Below are positions 1-12,266 of a stretch of DNA of 64,000 nucleotides, one piece after another (position 1 is the stretch's first letter; each line of letters starts with the position of its first letter). The translations under genes were made by a program, and so were the position numbers. Under the pieces are notes generated by a model. It saw only the letters and a list, made by a program, of their open reading frames with translations, was not told the DNA's origin and did not search any database. The DNA is from Nilaparvata lugens (taxonomy: Eukaryota; Arthropoda; Insecta; Hemiptera; Delphacidae): assembly GCF_014356525.2 (NCBI RefSeq), contig NC_052504.1:63418086-63482085 (forward strand), in the 5' to 3' direction.

Positions 1-3000
1 TTGTGAGAAGCTTCTTTAGATTCTTTATTCATGATCAGTATTTATATGAATAATTTATATTGTAGCTCTCTAAAATATAATTGATTAGTAATAATTTTTC
101 TTCTGTGTTTTTATATTTTTCCAAGTTATATGTCTTATGCATAAACAAAATTACTTATACATATAAATGCGAAATTATTTGTTCAGTAAAGCATGGAGCG
201 TTTCGTGTGTGGTTACTTTGATTGTATCCGCACCGAAACCCCACTTCAGAGATAGAATCATTTGATACTTTTATTTTCCAAGAAGGATTTTGCCTCTTGT
301 CTAATAAAAATATTCATCATTCTACTCTGGATCCTAAACTAACAAATTTACCATTTTCATTAAGTTGATAATGCGTTGGCAATAAATAAAATACATTGCA
401 TCTGATTACTTTTATTGAAAACTTTTCAAGTTTACAAAATAAAGGAATGTTAAACAATAAAATAGAAACTTATTACTACCAAACCTATTCTCTGAATTAT
501 GTTTTCTTTTTAACAAGACCCAATTTTTAAAATAATAAACAAATTTTACTGATTTTCTCAAATAGATGAGATTAATTAAAATTTCTACTCACGTGAATTT
601 ACCCAAGATTCCACTTTTAATTTTAATCACCTTAAAAAATATAAATTGACACTTTCAAAAGTTACATTAATAAACAAATTTTCTACTTTATGTTTATTTG
701 AACAAATAAATGAAATAATAAGCTATTAATTAAAATTTTACCAATAAATGTGAGCAACCAAATTTTTTGTTCTATCTTGTGGAAATCTCAGGTAAAAAAG
801 GTACAGATCAAACAGGATATATTATGAACTTCCTCTACCTAGAGCAACTAAATCTCAATGCTACTGAAATCTGAGTTATATAATTCAATGTATCAATCAA
901 ATAAAAGTTACATTTTAAGTTATAATCTGGTTATTTAATTTGTACAATGTCAAAACTTTATAAAAAATTAAATAAACTATTGTTACAATTCAATCGAGTT
1001 CATTTATTCAACCTGATTTATTGACATTAAAAGGCGGCAAGTTTAAAATTTTGTTTTGGCGGTACAAGATCGACAAGTTTGAATTACAAAAACAATTCTC
1101 TCAAGTTAACTTGATAATATTTAGTGTAACATTTTTCATTATTTTTCCTAACATTACAAGCAATATTATTCAAGCATTTTCAATGTTACAAAAAATATTT
1201 CATAATACAATAATAAAGTGATGCCATATCTAAGGAAGAGTATGAAATCAGTGTTGAAAGCAAGCAGTTGAAATCAGTCTTGAACACTGATCAAAATTAA
1301 ACAACAAATATCAATACATGTCATTTATTGTTATTTTTATTCTCTGGCTGATTCACATTTATTCTCATTCCATCTCCAATGTTGCGTTTACTATTTTAAG
1401 AGAAACTCACAATAGCTAGGCTACAAATTTGTACCTTTAAACTGCATTTTTTTAAAATAACATTTAAAACAAAGAACACTATTAAATACCTTTGAATCTT
1501 TTGAACAGTTTTCAATACTGCTTTAAATTTTGAATTTAAAATTCCAATAATTTTAAATTCTCCTAGGTCTATTTTACATTTTAAATTAAAGATTGTAAAG
1601 TCTGTGGATTTTCATAGGAAACCAATGTTTAACAGATGCATTCAAAACGTGAATTCCATTATAGATACTTATCAAATCATTCTTAAAATTGCGCTAATCT
1701 TAATGTAACAGTGAGGAAATGTTGACTTTTAGTAATAAGGAATTATTGATTTGTTGAATGATTCTAATGAACGATTTTGTACAATAACATATTGATTTTA
1801 TTCAACCTCAACTCTTAAATAGCCTTTTTTAATGAAATATTCTATTTATTTAGACTTGTTTGGAAATTTAGTGTGTAACCATTCATGATTTACATAGACA
1901 TCCCTTCTATAAGCTAATAGGGTGAGAAGTATGTATTTATTAACAATACTTGTAATCTTCAAAACTTATCATTTTTGCATTCTTGTGAAAGTGTCAATCA
2001 GACATTTTTAATCATAGATAGGCCTATATAATTCTCAACTAGTGATTAAATTTGCTTATTCTTCTCTTAATCCATTTAGGTGTTCTCCTATCACCAATCC
2101 AAATTGACTATGATTTCATTACTAATATTATTCCGAATGCAATAGCAATAGAATTTTATTTTTCATTATTCAATTGCTTATCATGTTGAATCTCTGTGTT
2201 AAATATTTAAGTTTAACACTTCACTATACTATGAAAAATTTAAAGCAATTACAGAAGTTTTGGACACTTGATAATGGTATAATTAAATGAAACCGGCCCT
2301 GTCTTCAAAATATTAAGGTACTAGTAATTATTGTAGAAAAAACTATTACAGAACTTTACTTTTTAAAGATATTCCAGAGTACAAGCACAGTGCGAAGCGA
2401 TATTAGCTTTGTGGTCACACTGATTTTTCTTTCTTAAATGAAAACGAAATGATAAACAATAACCTATTTGGTCTTCAAAGTGGTAGAAGTAGACTTTTAT
2501 ACCCTCAACCTGCCTATTACATGGGAAACCATAGTTGGCTAGGAATTTTTCCTCCTTTATTTTCCTTTTCAGCACACCCCACCATGAAGCCTTTTTGTAT
2601 TTTATTAGAAACTTGTTTTTGATTGTGTTTTTTGTGTTTCGATTTCTTTATGTATTTTGTGTTGAATTGAATAGAATTATTCATTTATTGATTTTGATTT
2701 TATTATACAAGTTATGTACGGTACGGTAACTATTTTGAAGCTGATATAACAACTCAAAAATGGAGGAATTAGTATTTCACTGCTATCGCCTTATAAAATC
2801 AGTATCATCTTTCCAACAAAACGAATAAAATTTTGTAGATAACTTTCCCTCGGCATCTAAAGGTCTAAAGATTATTCATTTTTCAACTATCATCAACTTA
2901 ACTATTGTTGACTTTTCTCAGCCAGTCTAGTTTGACGTCGTAACACTGTGATAAGACTCGATGTGATGGGAATTTTTCAAAGTACACCAGTTATCACAAT

Positions 3001-3080
3001 ACAATCGAACTCGGACACTAAACCAGTGTAAAGTGCTAGTTCGATCACTACCTACTTATTATTCTACAGTCAACTTCACA
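1..3080. other. AT-rich intergenic DNA upstream of BCKDHB
   Basis: I see no supported gene here; the ORFs are short and low-complexity. A TGACGTCG CRE-like octamer at 2933-2940, about 140 bases before the BCKDHB start codon, is the only regulatory-looking word I noticed and may be chance. No TATA box is evident near the start, which would fit a housekeeping promoter. Confidence 0.6.
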
Positions 3081-3186
3081 ATGAAAAGTTTAACAACTCT
3101 GGTTCGTAAAGCTTCAATAAGGCCTAACAAATATACCATAAGTGAAAACTTTCAAAGAGTATTTTCATCTTCAAATGCTGAAAATA
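3081..3186 (+). CDS. BCKDHB: BCKDHB exon 1 (mitochondrial targeting region)
   Basis: First coding exon of the beta subunit of branched-chain 2-oxoacid dehydrogenase E1, which with the alpha subunit decarboxylates the oxoacids of Leu, Ile and Val in the mitochondrial matrix. The ATG at 3081 opens 35 codons plus one base. The N-terminus (MKSLTTLVRKASIRPNKY...) is basic, rich in Ser/Thr and free of acidic residues until about residue 22, as expected of a mitochondrial presequence. The exon ends at a GTGAGT donor (3187). It is assigned by position and phase: one leftover base joins the two bases that open exon 2. The targeting sequence itself is not conserved enough to prove identity alone. Confidence 0.72.
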
Positions 3187-4180
3187 GTGAGTTTATTCTA
3201 TAATCTACTTGTGTTCTATAATTTGTGTTCTCACACTCCTTAATAAGATAATATTATCATGAACTGTGAATAAATTATGATAATGCATTGAGGTTAAGAG
3301 CCTTTCATAAAGGTTAAAAGTAGCTGGCTATTACAATAATTGACGAATCTATTTAAGTTACAAGAACTAAACAACGACACTCTGGATGATATTTTATACT
3401 AACTATAGTATATTAAATCATTATCAACTATGAGAAACATTTCATTATCAGAAATAACATTTATTTTCAATTCTCCTGACATGCTCTTTTTCACTTGTTT
3501 TAGTATATTCATGTAGTTGATAGGTTGTTGCTTTTCCCAATAATAATTCTATAAAAATTAGGTTGGGAATAATAAATTATGAAATCATTGTTGCTTTGGA
3601 AAAACTAGGTTATTCATATTATTTGGGAATTTGTGAATTCGCTTCTTATTCTTATAGTTCACTCAATTTGAATTTATTTGAACTGTTCATAAACTTGAAC
3701 TCACGTTTTGAAATACTATATTTTCCTAATCGATTTTGTGTTTCAAAAGCATGTTCTCTGCAAAAACGATGTTATTAGGCCTACGATCTTTGAATATATC
3801 ACTTGAGTAGAGAATACTGTGAATATTTTACTCAGCTTTTGAACAACACAGTTCAAAATATTTGTAGGCCTATGGAAAAGAGGTGAGTATAAAATCTCAT
3901 CACTATTATATTCATTGCTCCAGTATAACTTGATATTTCAACATTTAATAGTACAAACCAATTTTTCTATTTGAATTTTTTTAAGAATAAAATTTAAATT
4001 ATTTTTGGTAATGATGTCCACTATAATGAGTCTAAAATTAGTGCCTACTATATTGGGATTTTAATCTAAGATAATTAAAAGATAAATAATGTACAAATAA
4101 ATCTAATTTAATAATCTGTTAGAGTTAGATCCGATTATTGAGAAGTGGCGATGGCACAGACGTGGTATGTTGCGTAGGTA

Positions 4181-4317
4181 CGTGGCGGTTGCGTGGCGCT
4201 GACTTTTTCCAATCCTATACAAACATATAGCGTGAATGGCACGCTACTTCTCTTTACATTGATCCATAATAATATGTTTATATAGGAGTGGCGTGGAAGT
4301 GACAAAAAGGCAATGCC
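4181..4317. repeat. Small imperfect inverted repeat, MITE-like, in BCKDHB intron 1
   Basis: The GC-richer stretch 4140-4330 stands out in AT-rich intron. The word CCTATACAAACATAT (near 4216-4230) recurs inverted at 4271-4286 with a near match, and flanking GTGGC-type words are also inverted. The arrangement suggests a short hairpin element, but the arms are imperfect and I saw no clear target duplication. Confidence 0.4.
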
Positions 4318-4672
4318 ACACCACTGTCACCACATGTGTGAATAATTGGGCGTAAAACAAAATAAGAGGAGCAAGATTTTAAAATTCCCAAAACTTAGGG
4401 AGCTGCTTTACAAGAAAATCTACATTTACCGTACCGCTAAAAATAATTGAATAACACCTTTCACAAAATATCAATAATTATGGCAATAATTTGTTGATTC
4501 TAATTAAAAATGATAGAGTTTCCAACATTTTGAGGTGAAGTAATTACTTCAGGAAATCGCTCAAAATAGGAAATATTCTCTCTTTAGAATGTTTGTATAC
4601 AATCCTTCATTCATTTTCTTTTTATTCAGTATTCTTTTGCTTTTTGTTCCAAAGTATGTATTTCCATTGCAG

Positions 4673-4756
4673 GTGCAAAAAAAACAAACAATATGAATAT
4701 GTTCCAGGCTATCGGCAGTGCTTTGGATCAAACCCTCAAATCAAACCCTAATTCAG
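4673..4756 (+). CDS. BCKDHB: BCKDHB exon 2
   Basis: Preceded by a pyrimidine-rich tract and AG at 4671-4672, followed by GTATGAG donor. In the frame set by exon 1 it encodes NMNMFQAIGSALDQTLKSNP, matching the KMNLFQ...SALD...KDP start of the mature E1-beta chain as I know the family. It ends with one base (phase 1). Intron 1 is about 1.5 kb and intron 2 about 0.9 kb. Confidence 0.85.
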
Positions 4757-5688
4757 GTATGAGCACTCTGTCTAAATTATATAATATGGATAGTTCCAAT
4801 CATATCTTTGAAACTGATGATACCAAAGTAATAATAGTAAAAATGTCAATTGTTGTGTAATAACTTAACACTGAATTTTCCCATTGCTGCCCGAATAATC
4901 GTTGAATTTATAAATCAATTTACGATATTTCAACCTTTTTTTTAAGTGGTAAAGCATTCCAGAACTTTTAAGTATCTATAATAAAGCTACAAAAGAGTGG
5001 AAGATATTTATTAAAATTCTAGAAGTGTATCTGATTATACTATGTAATTTGAAAATATACCAACAGTTTGATTTATTTTGGGTTACGGTATACATGATCT
5101 CAATATGGAGCGGTGACTGGTTTTATGCTATATTTAATGTAGGCTAGCCTATAAAACATTCTGACTTTCTTTTGTGCTGTTTGACTGGCTGACAATAAAT
5201 TATTCATCTTTTTTACTACTTCAGAATTGCTCTTATAATATTTCATTATATGATTTTTTGCTATTTTGTAGCTAATTCAAATAAATAAACAATACAATAA
5301 TTATTACTAACATACGGTATATGGTAGTTATTAGTTAGTTATTACTAGTCAATTATAAGTCAGATACCGCAAGCAAATCAATAATTACAAAATTATAATA
5401 ATTAATGTATCAAAATCTCTCTTGACCCCAACCAAGAATTTAATCCCCAGTACTTCGAATGTGAAAGTAATTCAAATCAAACAAATTTGACAACAAAAAT
5501 CGGTGCATTTTGCGATGTAGTTCAGTAATTAAAATCTCAATTTCCTTAAAATGCAATTTTGCTCAAAGAATTATGAGAATCTAATAAGTGATAAGATACC
5601 TACAACAATAACTTAGGTATTATTTTTATTGCAACGCTCACATTCCATTGTTCTCTAATTATCATAGTTTTTCAAATGTTTTTTTTAG

Positions 5689-5890
5689 TGGTATTGGGGA
5701 AGATGTTGCATTTGGAGGTGTATTCCGTTGTTCAATGGGGCTGCAAGAGAAATATGGCAGACAAAGAGTGTTCAATACACCTCTTTGTGAGCAAGGAATT
5801 GCAGGTTTCGGGATAGGCTTGGCAGTAACTGGAACAACAGCCATAGCTGAAATCCAATTCGCAGACTACATGTTCCCTGCATTTGACCAG
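5689..5890 (+). CDS. BCKDHB: BCKDHB exon 3 (pyrimidine-binding domain); apparent 1-base deficit at its 5' edge
   Basis: Encodes the start of the transketolase pyrimidine-binding domain: [12 protein letters not shown], then [18 protein letters not shown] and [17 protein letters not shown], all hallmark E1-beta segments that take part in thiamine-diphosphate binding at the alpha/beta interface. The AG acceptor is at 5687-5688 and the donor is GTATTC after the CAG at 5890. Exon 2 leaves one base, but the frame of this exon needs two bases from upstream, so the simple splice is out of phase by one. One missing T in the run near 5694-5695 would restore the expected V-V-F-G-E-D start. This is either an assembly homopolymer error, a true frameshift, or an unrecognised splice choice. 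Confidence 0.93.
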
Positions 5891-6622
5891 GTATTCTTGC
5901 TAGCTTCTGGCTGAACAGTGAATTCTGAGGATTCTCAGATCCTCCAAATATGTCAGAGTCTTCAGGAGGGTTCAATGTGTATAAATTTTAAACTAAATCA
6001 ATTTATTATTTTATCATTAAAACTTTCACGATCAATCAATTTCTTCAAATTTCTCTCCTCTCATACTTGATAACTTTTCAAAATCCAACGTTTAAACTTC
6101 TGTATTAATAATTTTTGTTGTAATACGTTTTTCTATTAGTTTTATTATAATTTTAAACTTTTCTAATGAATGCATGATTGTTCATTATGTGAGATAATTA
6201 TATATTAGATGTTTTTATTATGTTGCTAACTTACTTTTTTCAATAATAATCAATTTTGTGTCAACTATTTCAACAGTTTCCAATGTAAAGTCTCTCATAC
6301 AAGAATGCTCCTATAATTCATTCAACAGAACGAAATAGACTTGTAATTAATTTTCTCTAGTGTTTCACCAAGCTGCTGGATAAATAACTAATCTTTACTC
6401 CTCAGAAACAAATCCTTTTATTACTATGAAAAGTAGCATCGTAAATGAATGACTTTGTGTTGAATTACTTTTTAGGGCTTTTACTGAATACAGTAATTGA
6501 ACAGTGCTTCTCTGAAACTGTGTGGTTCCACATTCTTCTGAGTTATTTTGAACTATGTATGTACTACTGTTAATTTATTTGTTGATGTTAATAACAACTA
6601 AAAAATGATATTTCTATTGCAG

Positions 6623-6778
6623 ATAATGAATGAGGCAGCGAAATACAGATACAGGAGCGGCAACGAATTTAATTGCGGCAAGTTGACAATCAGAGCTCCG
6701 TGTGGTGCGGTGGGGCACGGCGCTCTTTATCACTCGCAGAGTCCAGAGGCATACTTCTCTCACACACCTGGCCTTAAA
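6623..6778 (+). CDS. BCKDHB: BCKDHB exon 4
   Basis: Phase-0 exon of exactly 52 codons between the acceptor TTGCAG (to 6622) and the donor GTAAGG (6779). It encodes [19 protein letters not shown], then [20 protein letters not shown] and [12 protein letters not shown], the continuation of the E1-beta pyrimidine domain, including the [12 protein letters not shown] motif. The family next shows a VVIPRSP-type segment and the C-terminal transketolase domain; I found neither in the following 57 kb. So the gene either continues after an intron larger than 57 kb, has lost its 3' half, or the assembly joins unrelated sequence here. Confidence 0.95.
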
Positions 6779-7043
6779 GTAAGGTCAATTACACATTATA
6801 AAGAGTGTTCCTCAAAGAACTACAGTACTAATACAGTTTTAAAGCTGCTTTTAGTACTCAACGACGGAATAAGCTAAAATTGTCTTTAGGAAAAATGCTA
6901 ATATCCTTTGGTTTTTATGTAATTCGATATTTTCCATACAATGTGAGTGGATCTACATTTCCAACTTGAACCTTGAAGTGGCAGACTTCATGTTAAGTCT
7001 TCAATATATCTTTTGAACCAATAAGATAGGCCTTTAATTTATG

Positions 7044-7162
7044 AACTATAACTATAATGAAAGATTGGTAAACATCATATAGGCCTATATGAAATCATAC
7101 ACAAATGATTAAACTATAACTATAATGAAACATTGGTAAACATCATATAGGCCTATATGAAA
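7044..7162. repeat. Tandem duplication, 68 bp period, two copies
   Basis: AACTATAACTATAATGAAA at 7044 recurs at 7112, and both copies continue through TTGGTAAACATCATATAGG to about 7092 and 7160. The copies differ at very few positions, so this is a recent local duplication in what would be a BCKDHB intron. Confidence 0.85.
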
Positions 7163-8495
7163 CATTGAACTATACGTTTCATGTACTGACGAGACGAGGT
7201 TATTTAGTTATGTTAAAGATGGAAGAGGTTAACTTTGAATGAATAATTTGCTTTTATTAACATATCCAACTACACAAAGAAAAATTACAATTATAAACGC
7301 TAGCATTAGATCCTTGGTCAGTGATCATCAGGGTAAGGTTTGTAGAGCTAATTTTACAAAAAAATATTATTCCAGATACGCTTTTTTCTTCAATAATTCC
7401 AGTGTTCATTTGACATTTTATCAACTCACTATACACTAGTAGCTCTGTAAACAGTAAACCTCGCGCAGTTATAAACCGCATCCTCCTCTTATACTATCCA
7501 TCAGAGTAAATCCTGTCTGTATGTCGTGTCGGCGAGATATCGGTGTGAAAACGGCTAATGGCTGTTGGGTTTGGTGTATCAAAAATGCTAACATCAAAAG
7601 CTAATTCCTTCAAGACATACTGGCAACAGGACAGCCCGAGTTCAAAGCAGAGAAAGTTCGAGAGACAATACTATGTTATTTTTGACCGAGCGAAGTGTTT
7701 AAATATTTATATGTTGCGCATTTACGGCGAAACGCGGTAATAGATTTTCATCAAATTTGACAGGTATGTCGACGTATATTGCGCGTCGACGTATGTACAA
7801 GGTTTTGGAAATTTTGCATTTCAAGGATAATATAAAATAAAAAAGGAGCCTCCTTTATACGCCAATATTAGAGTAAAAATCAGACTATAGAATTATTCAT
7901 CATAAATCAGCTGACAAGTGATTACACAGATGTGTGGAGAAGCCAGCCTATTGCTGTATTTCCATAAGGTCTGACAGAATCCAAAGTCAGGGCAGTGGAC
8001 TGTGAATGATAGTTGATATTAATACCTACAAATAAATCTCTGAACTCTGTGCATAAAAATACTGATAGCTTGAAGTGTGGTAAGTACGCCAATAAAAGAC
8101 AAAATGAGTCAACAAGATGAGATTTAATTAATAAAATAATAGGCAGATGGCCACATACAAAAACAAGTGTAAGTAGATTAAATTGAATAAAAACTTTAGA
8201 TTAATTTTATTACAACATGTAATAAAGCCGTTAGAAAATACAAAATTCAAATGAATCTAGGTCAATGACACTAATGACCATTGAAGCCTAACAATAATTG
8301 ATAAGGTACTGTCAATGATACCTGAATTGAGAATAGAAAATTCAAGTGATACAATAATAAAGTTACTGCTGAAAAATTCAATCTTAATGATTTTAAAAAG
8401 GAATAATAACAAATGACAATGATATGTAGATAATGTTCTATATGTAGAAATGGTTAAATGTTGATTGACACTAATACAAAATCTTAGAATAATTG

Positions 8496-9030
8496 AATGT
8501 CTCGGTCGACATTAACACAAGTAAATAAGTTCAGAAATGAAGATGCCTTGGTCGACATTATCACAAGTAAGTAAGTTCAGAAATGAAAATGCCTTGGTCG
8601 ACATTAACATAAATGAGTTCAGAAATGAAAATGCCTTGGTCGACATTAACATAAATAAGTTCAGAAATGAAAATGCCTTGGTCGACATTAACACAAGTAA
8701 GTAAGTTCAGAAATGAAAATGCCTTGGTCGACAATAACATAAATAAGTTCCAAAATCAATGTCATACACATTGAAATAGGCGTCGGTGGCCTTAAGATAT
8801 CACTTATGAGCTAAGGGTAGCTGTCAAATACAATGAAATAATTGTTAATGTTGAATATAGGCGACATAGGCCTTCAATGAATTGAATGTCAAGTTAGACA
8901 TCAATAGAACAATTAATAGGCGTCAGTGGCCTTAAAATAACACTTGTAAGCCAAGGGTAGCTATCAACAAAATTAAATGTCTTGGTCGACATTAATACAC
9001 TTGTAAAGCCAAGGGTAGCTATCAAAATTG
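8496..9030. repeat. Minisatellite, 42-46 bp unit, built on TTGGTCGACATTA
   Basis: Between 8496 and 8755 about six units each carry GAAATGAAAATGCCTTGGTC followed by GACATTAACA and AAGTTCA, in 42- and 46-base variants. A looser second tier (8775-9030) repeats words such as GGCGTCGGTGGCCTTAA and GCCAAGGGTAGCTATCAA, and again TTGGTCGACATTAA. The array lies in the interior of the foldback element. Confidence 0.85.
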
Positions 9031-10259
9031 AATGAAATACATATTATACCTTGACATAACGTAGGACAGTGCTCTCAATGAGACATACACTGTAACATAT
9101 TGAATTCATGTACATAGGCTCGATTGCCGAAAGTATGGACAATTAAATGTTTTTAATTGCTGTAAAAGTTGAATGATAGCTACAAAAATCATATGAATGC
9201 ACATTAAAATGTTTGAATTAGAAATAGAGAACAACGTGGTCCAGTATTGACATGCTGTAGTATTTTTATGAACAGTTATGCAATACATGCGTAAATGAAA
9301 GTTGATTAGAACGATTTACGTGATCTGAATAAAATTTTGAAGAAGAGATGCAGCCAGGCAGACAGGCAAGGAATCCAAAGTACCCCAAGGAACAGGACAT
9401 CAGCAAGCGACGATATGATGGCCATGCAATGATGAGAATGGAAGCGTCCAACACAGTAGGCAATTCCCCCAGTGGGAATGTGAGCAGGAGCATGTAGAAT
9501 TCCAAACAAATAATCCGAATTTAAAGTTGTGGAATTTTTAGATTGATTTCCAAACGGTAGAGATGATGAAATTGAAAGTTTGAGTTTCAAGAGGTGAAGC
9601 CAATTGTTAGAAGAATGGCAATAGACACCAACACGAGATTGTGAGATCTTGACAAAGTTTATCAGTGTAAATATATGAAGAAATTGATGAATAATTGAAT
9701 CACAATTGAAGAATAGATTTAACGAATTAATTTGAAGGAATAATTCACTTTTAAAAATGTTCCATAAACCAGATGAATTTGGATGAAGAGAAGGTACACC
9801 AAAGCGGTGTGCACTCACCAACGAGAAACCATTGAAAGACAAGAGGCTAGCCCGACGCGCTAGCAACAAGGAAGAAGCCGGAAACGCTATACACGAAGGC
9901 TGACGTTTTCGAACGTTTGATGAAAAAGTAGCAAATATCTAGAAAGTAAGATGCCTAAAAGACAAAATAAATTCCAAAAAATTGAATAATACAAATGTTA
10001 AAATTGAAACGACGAATAATACGCCGAATAATATTAGAAAACAAACTTGCTTATGACAGTGACGTGGAACCGTGACTGTGACGTCACCGGACAGCGCAGG
10101 CGGACAAAATGACGACATGACGTCTACATAGTAACGGAACGAGTAACGAAGTGGAACCGTTCCAATAAATGCTTTGTCAGATTTTACAGGTCTATAGTTT
10201 CAATCAGGTACTTGTGGATGAGAATACTGTGTGAGGTCTACTGTTCACAGAACTACTAG

Positions 10260-10432
10260 TAGTTATTAATTGCATGCGTTATTGCAAGCAATCAATAGTT
10301 CATTTTTAATAGTGCATAAAAATTGCATTCAATGATGCATGCAATTTTTTTAGTCTACACAGCAAATGATTTTTTACCAAGTTAGATTGAGATATTGAAT
10401 TGCATGCGTCATGGCATGCAATTTATAATCAA
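10260..10432. repeat. Cluster of TGCATGC palindromes
   Basis: Three short hairpin-capable words built on ATTGCATGC...GCATGCAAT occur near 10270, 10325 and 10400, each with a short spacer. They sit just inside the right arm of the foldback element. Function unknown. Confidence 0.55.
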
Positions 10433-10769
10433 TTCGACAGCTGATTTATGATTATTAATTCTATAGTCTGTGTTTTACTCTAATATTGGCGTATGAAGGA
10501 GGCTCCTTTTTCCTTTTATATTATCCTTGAAATGCAAAATTTCCAAAAACCTTGTATATATGTCGACGCGCAATTTAAAAAGGAACATACCTGTCAAATT
10601 TCATGAAAATCTATTACCGCGTTTCGCCGTAAATGCGCAACATATAAACACTTAAACATTAAGAGAAATGCCAAACTGTCGACTTGAATCTTAGACCCCA
10701 CTTCGCTCGTTCAATTAAGCTCTGAGTTAAAAAAGAGTCTGTATTTCCATACACCAACACAATATACAC

Positions 10770-11516
10770 CTATCTTCAGCCATCATCTCCGTCAGGTAGT
10801 CCTTCAGTTCTTCCCGTGACAATGCAGCCCTGCCGAAATTCTGCAATCTGAATTCTAAGAGTATGGGTCATGTTCCAATGAAATGCGTGACATCCTCCTT
10901 CTTCTTCCTATTGCACAATGAACAGAGCCTGTTCCCATTAAATGAGTATTCATTGAGGCGGATCAATTCATTTCTTGCCTTGAAAACCACTTGATGCATT
11001 GAAAGCTAACATTTTGAGAAATGCAATCATTCCAGTGATTGAGCTCTCGACGAATGGTGTACTGCTGGCTCATGGCGACCTGCTGCGTCTGTTCGTGTCG
11101 TAGCTCATTTCCAATCCTCACTTTTTATCATCTTGCTGATGTTCAAACTACCTGCGATCTCCTTCAGTGGGACGCTAAATAAGACCTCCATCTTTCACCA
11201 GTCATCTTATAGAAATAGTCTTTTTTTAAATAATCAATTTCAGCACACATGGATATCTTCCCTCCTGCAGATTCAAACATCGTTTAGCATACTGAAGGAG
11301 TAGCCTTACTGTATGCAGAAAGATTATTGGCCCAACTCCGGTCTCCAGAAGCAAAACATTAATTTGGGATGGGAAGAAAGAAGAGAGAAAATTAATAAGG
11401 ATTAGGAAAAAAAGGTTTCTGACACTGCTGACTACGAAATTTGAGAGAGATTGCCCAACTTCAATGAGATAAGCAGACCCGATAAGCCGGTCAGTAAATA
11501 GAATGAAACTGTTCAT
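10770..11516 (-). pseudogene. Decayed non-LTR retrotransposon, C-terminal end of ORF2
   Basis: On the minus strand the segment reads NLQEGRYPCVLKLII near 11250 and, after several frame breaks, LCSLCNRKKKEDVTHFI near 10920 and EFRLQNFGRAALSREELKDY near 10850. A Cys-x2-Cys...His pattern followed by an F-G-R and EEL segment is what I know from the zinc-knuckle tail of R1/I-type LINE reverse transcriptases. No polymerase motif remains, so this is a 5'-truncated, frameshifted relic. Confidence 0.55.
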
Positions 11517-11941
11517 TAATTCAACCTTAAAAAAACTTCAACTATTAATTCATACCAATATTCACCACATTTGAAGGATCCAGTCGTTTCGCCTGAGAGA
11601 TCAATTGTAGCTTCACACAATGCACTGTTCAAATTCACGAAAATATTTTCAAATACCGTATTCAAAATCCGAAAAAAACACAGAGCTTAACAAGACTCAA
11701 CCTATCACGGCAGAATCCTCTGCCTATCCTCAAGAGGTTAATTTTTATTTTTATATATTTTTTATCATGATATATTGATGTATTGATATATATTCTAAAA
11801 GAAGTCATTCAATAGTCTGAAATGCATTCGAACTTAGAAATTAGGATGAGTCAACACACACTGGTATATTATGTTTTGTTCAAACTGTACGTATCTTTGA
11901 ATTCATTTGAAGCAGGAAATTAACACTTATATTCTTTTTGT

Positions 11942-12104
11942 TTTTTAGAAAAAACGACTAGCAGACAGATATTTTACAATACATGAATTGATCACTCACT
12001 GTAACAACGAGATCTTCGGCAGTTCCGTTCAGATCTCGTTGTCACAGTGAGTGATTAATTCATTTATTGTAAAATATCTGACTGCTAGACGTTTTTTCTA
12101 AAAG
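11942..12104. mobile_element. Hairpin MITE, ~74 bp near-perfect inverted arms, 15-base loop
   Basis: The left arm 11942-12015 and right arm 12031-12104 are reverse complements with about six mismatches; both contain ATCACTCACTGT, CAACGAGATCT and ATATTTTACAAT. The loop is 12016-12030. An element that is almost all arms suggests a foldback MITE or a fossil of an inverted duplication. Transcribed, it would fold into a long hairpin like a small-RNA precursor, but I see no direct sign of transcription. Confidence 0.85.
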
Positions 12105-12157
12105 CAAAAAGTGATTTAATAATAAGCAGTTCGTGATGGAAATAGTTATTTGTGCAA

Positions 12158-12266
12158 CTAGTGCGCAAAGTGACAGTTTGCTGCATCGAAAGAAACGTTT
12201 ACGCCCGAGCCGTAGGCGAGGGCGGAATGGTTTGTTGGTTGCGTGCAGCAAACGACTTTGCGCACG
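12158..12266. repeat. Second inverted repeat beside the hairpin MITE
   Basis: GTGCGCAAAGTGACAGTTTG at 12161 is mirrored by the reverse complement of 12243-12265 (GTGCAGCAAACGACTTTGCG) with a small internal indel. A related TTTGCGCACTAGTGCG word recurs at 12593, so this may be one end of a larger decayed element. Confidence 0.6.

Larger units (their letters stand above)
7684..10714. mobile_element. Foldback-type element with ~230 bp terminal inverted repeats
   Basis: The left arm (7684-7915) and right arm (10436-10714) are inverted copies. Shared landmarks, read on opposite strands, are a GAGCGAAGTG word at the outer ends, GCGCATTTACGGCGAAACGC, AATTTGACAGGTATGT, GGAGCCTCCTT and CGCCAATATTAGAGTAAAA. 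The right arm has about 45 extra bases outside the shared core and the left arm repeats a GCGCGTCGACGTATG-type word. The interior holds a minisatellite and no recognisable transposase, so this is a non-autonomous foldback or large MITE. The longest interior ORF (minus strand, 9306-9869) resembles nothing I know. Confidence 0.8.

Noticed and set aside
8496..8760. CRISPR-like array of ~44-base units
   Set aside because: The units are near-identical throughout with no unique spacers, and the DNA is clearly eukaryotic; it is a minisatellite.
9306..9869. 187-codon minus-strand ORF inside the foldback element
   Set aside because: No recognisable motif, hydrophobic/Ser-rich composition typical of chance ORFs, and it overlaps a non-coding foldback interior.
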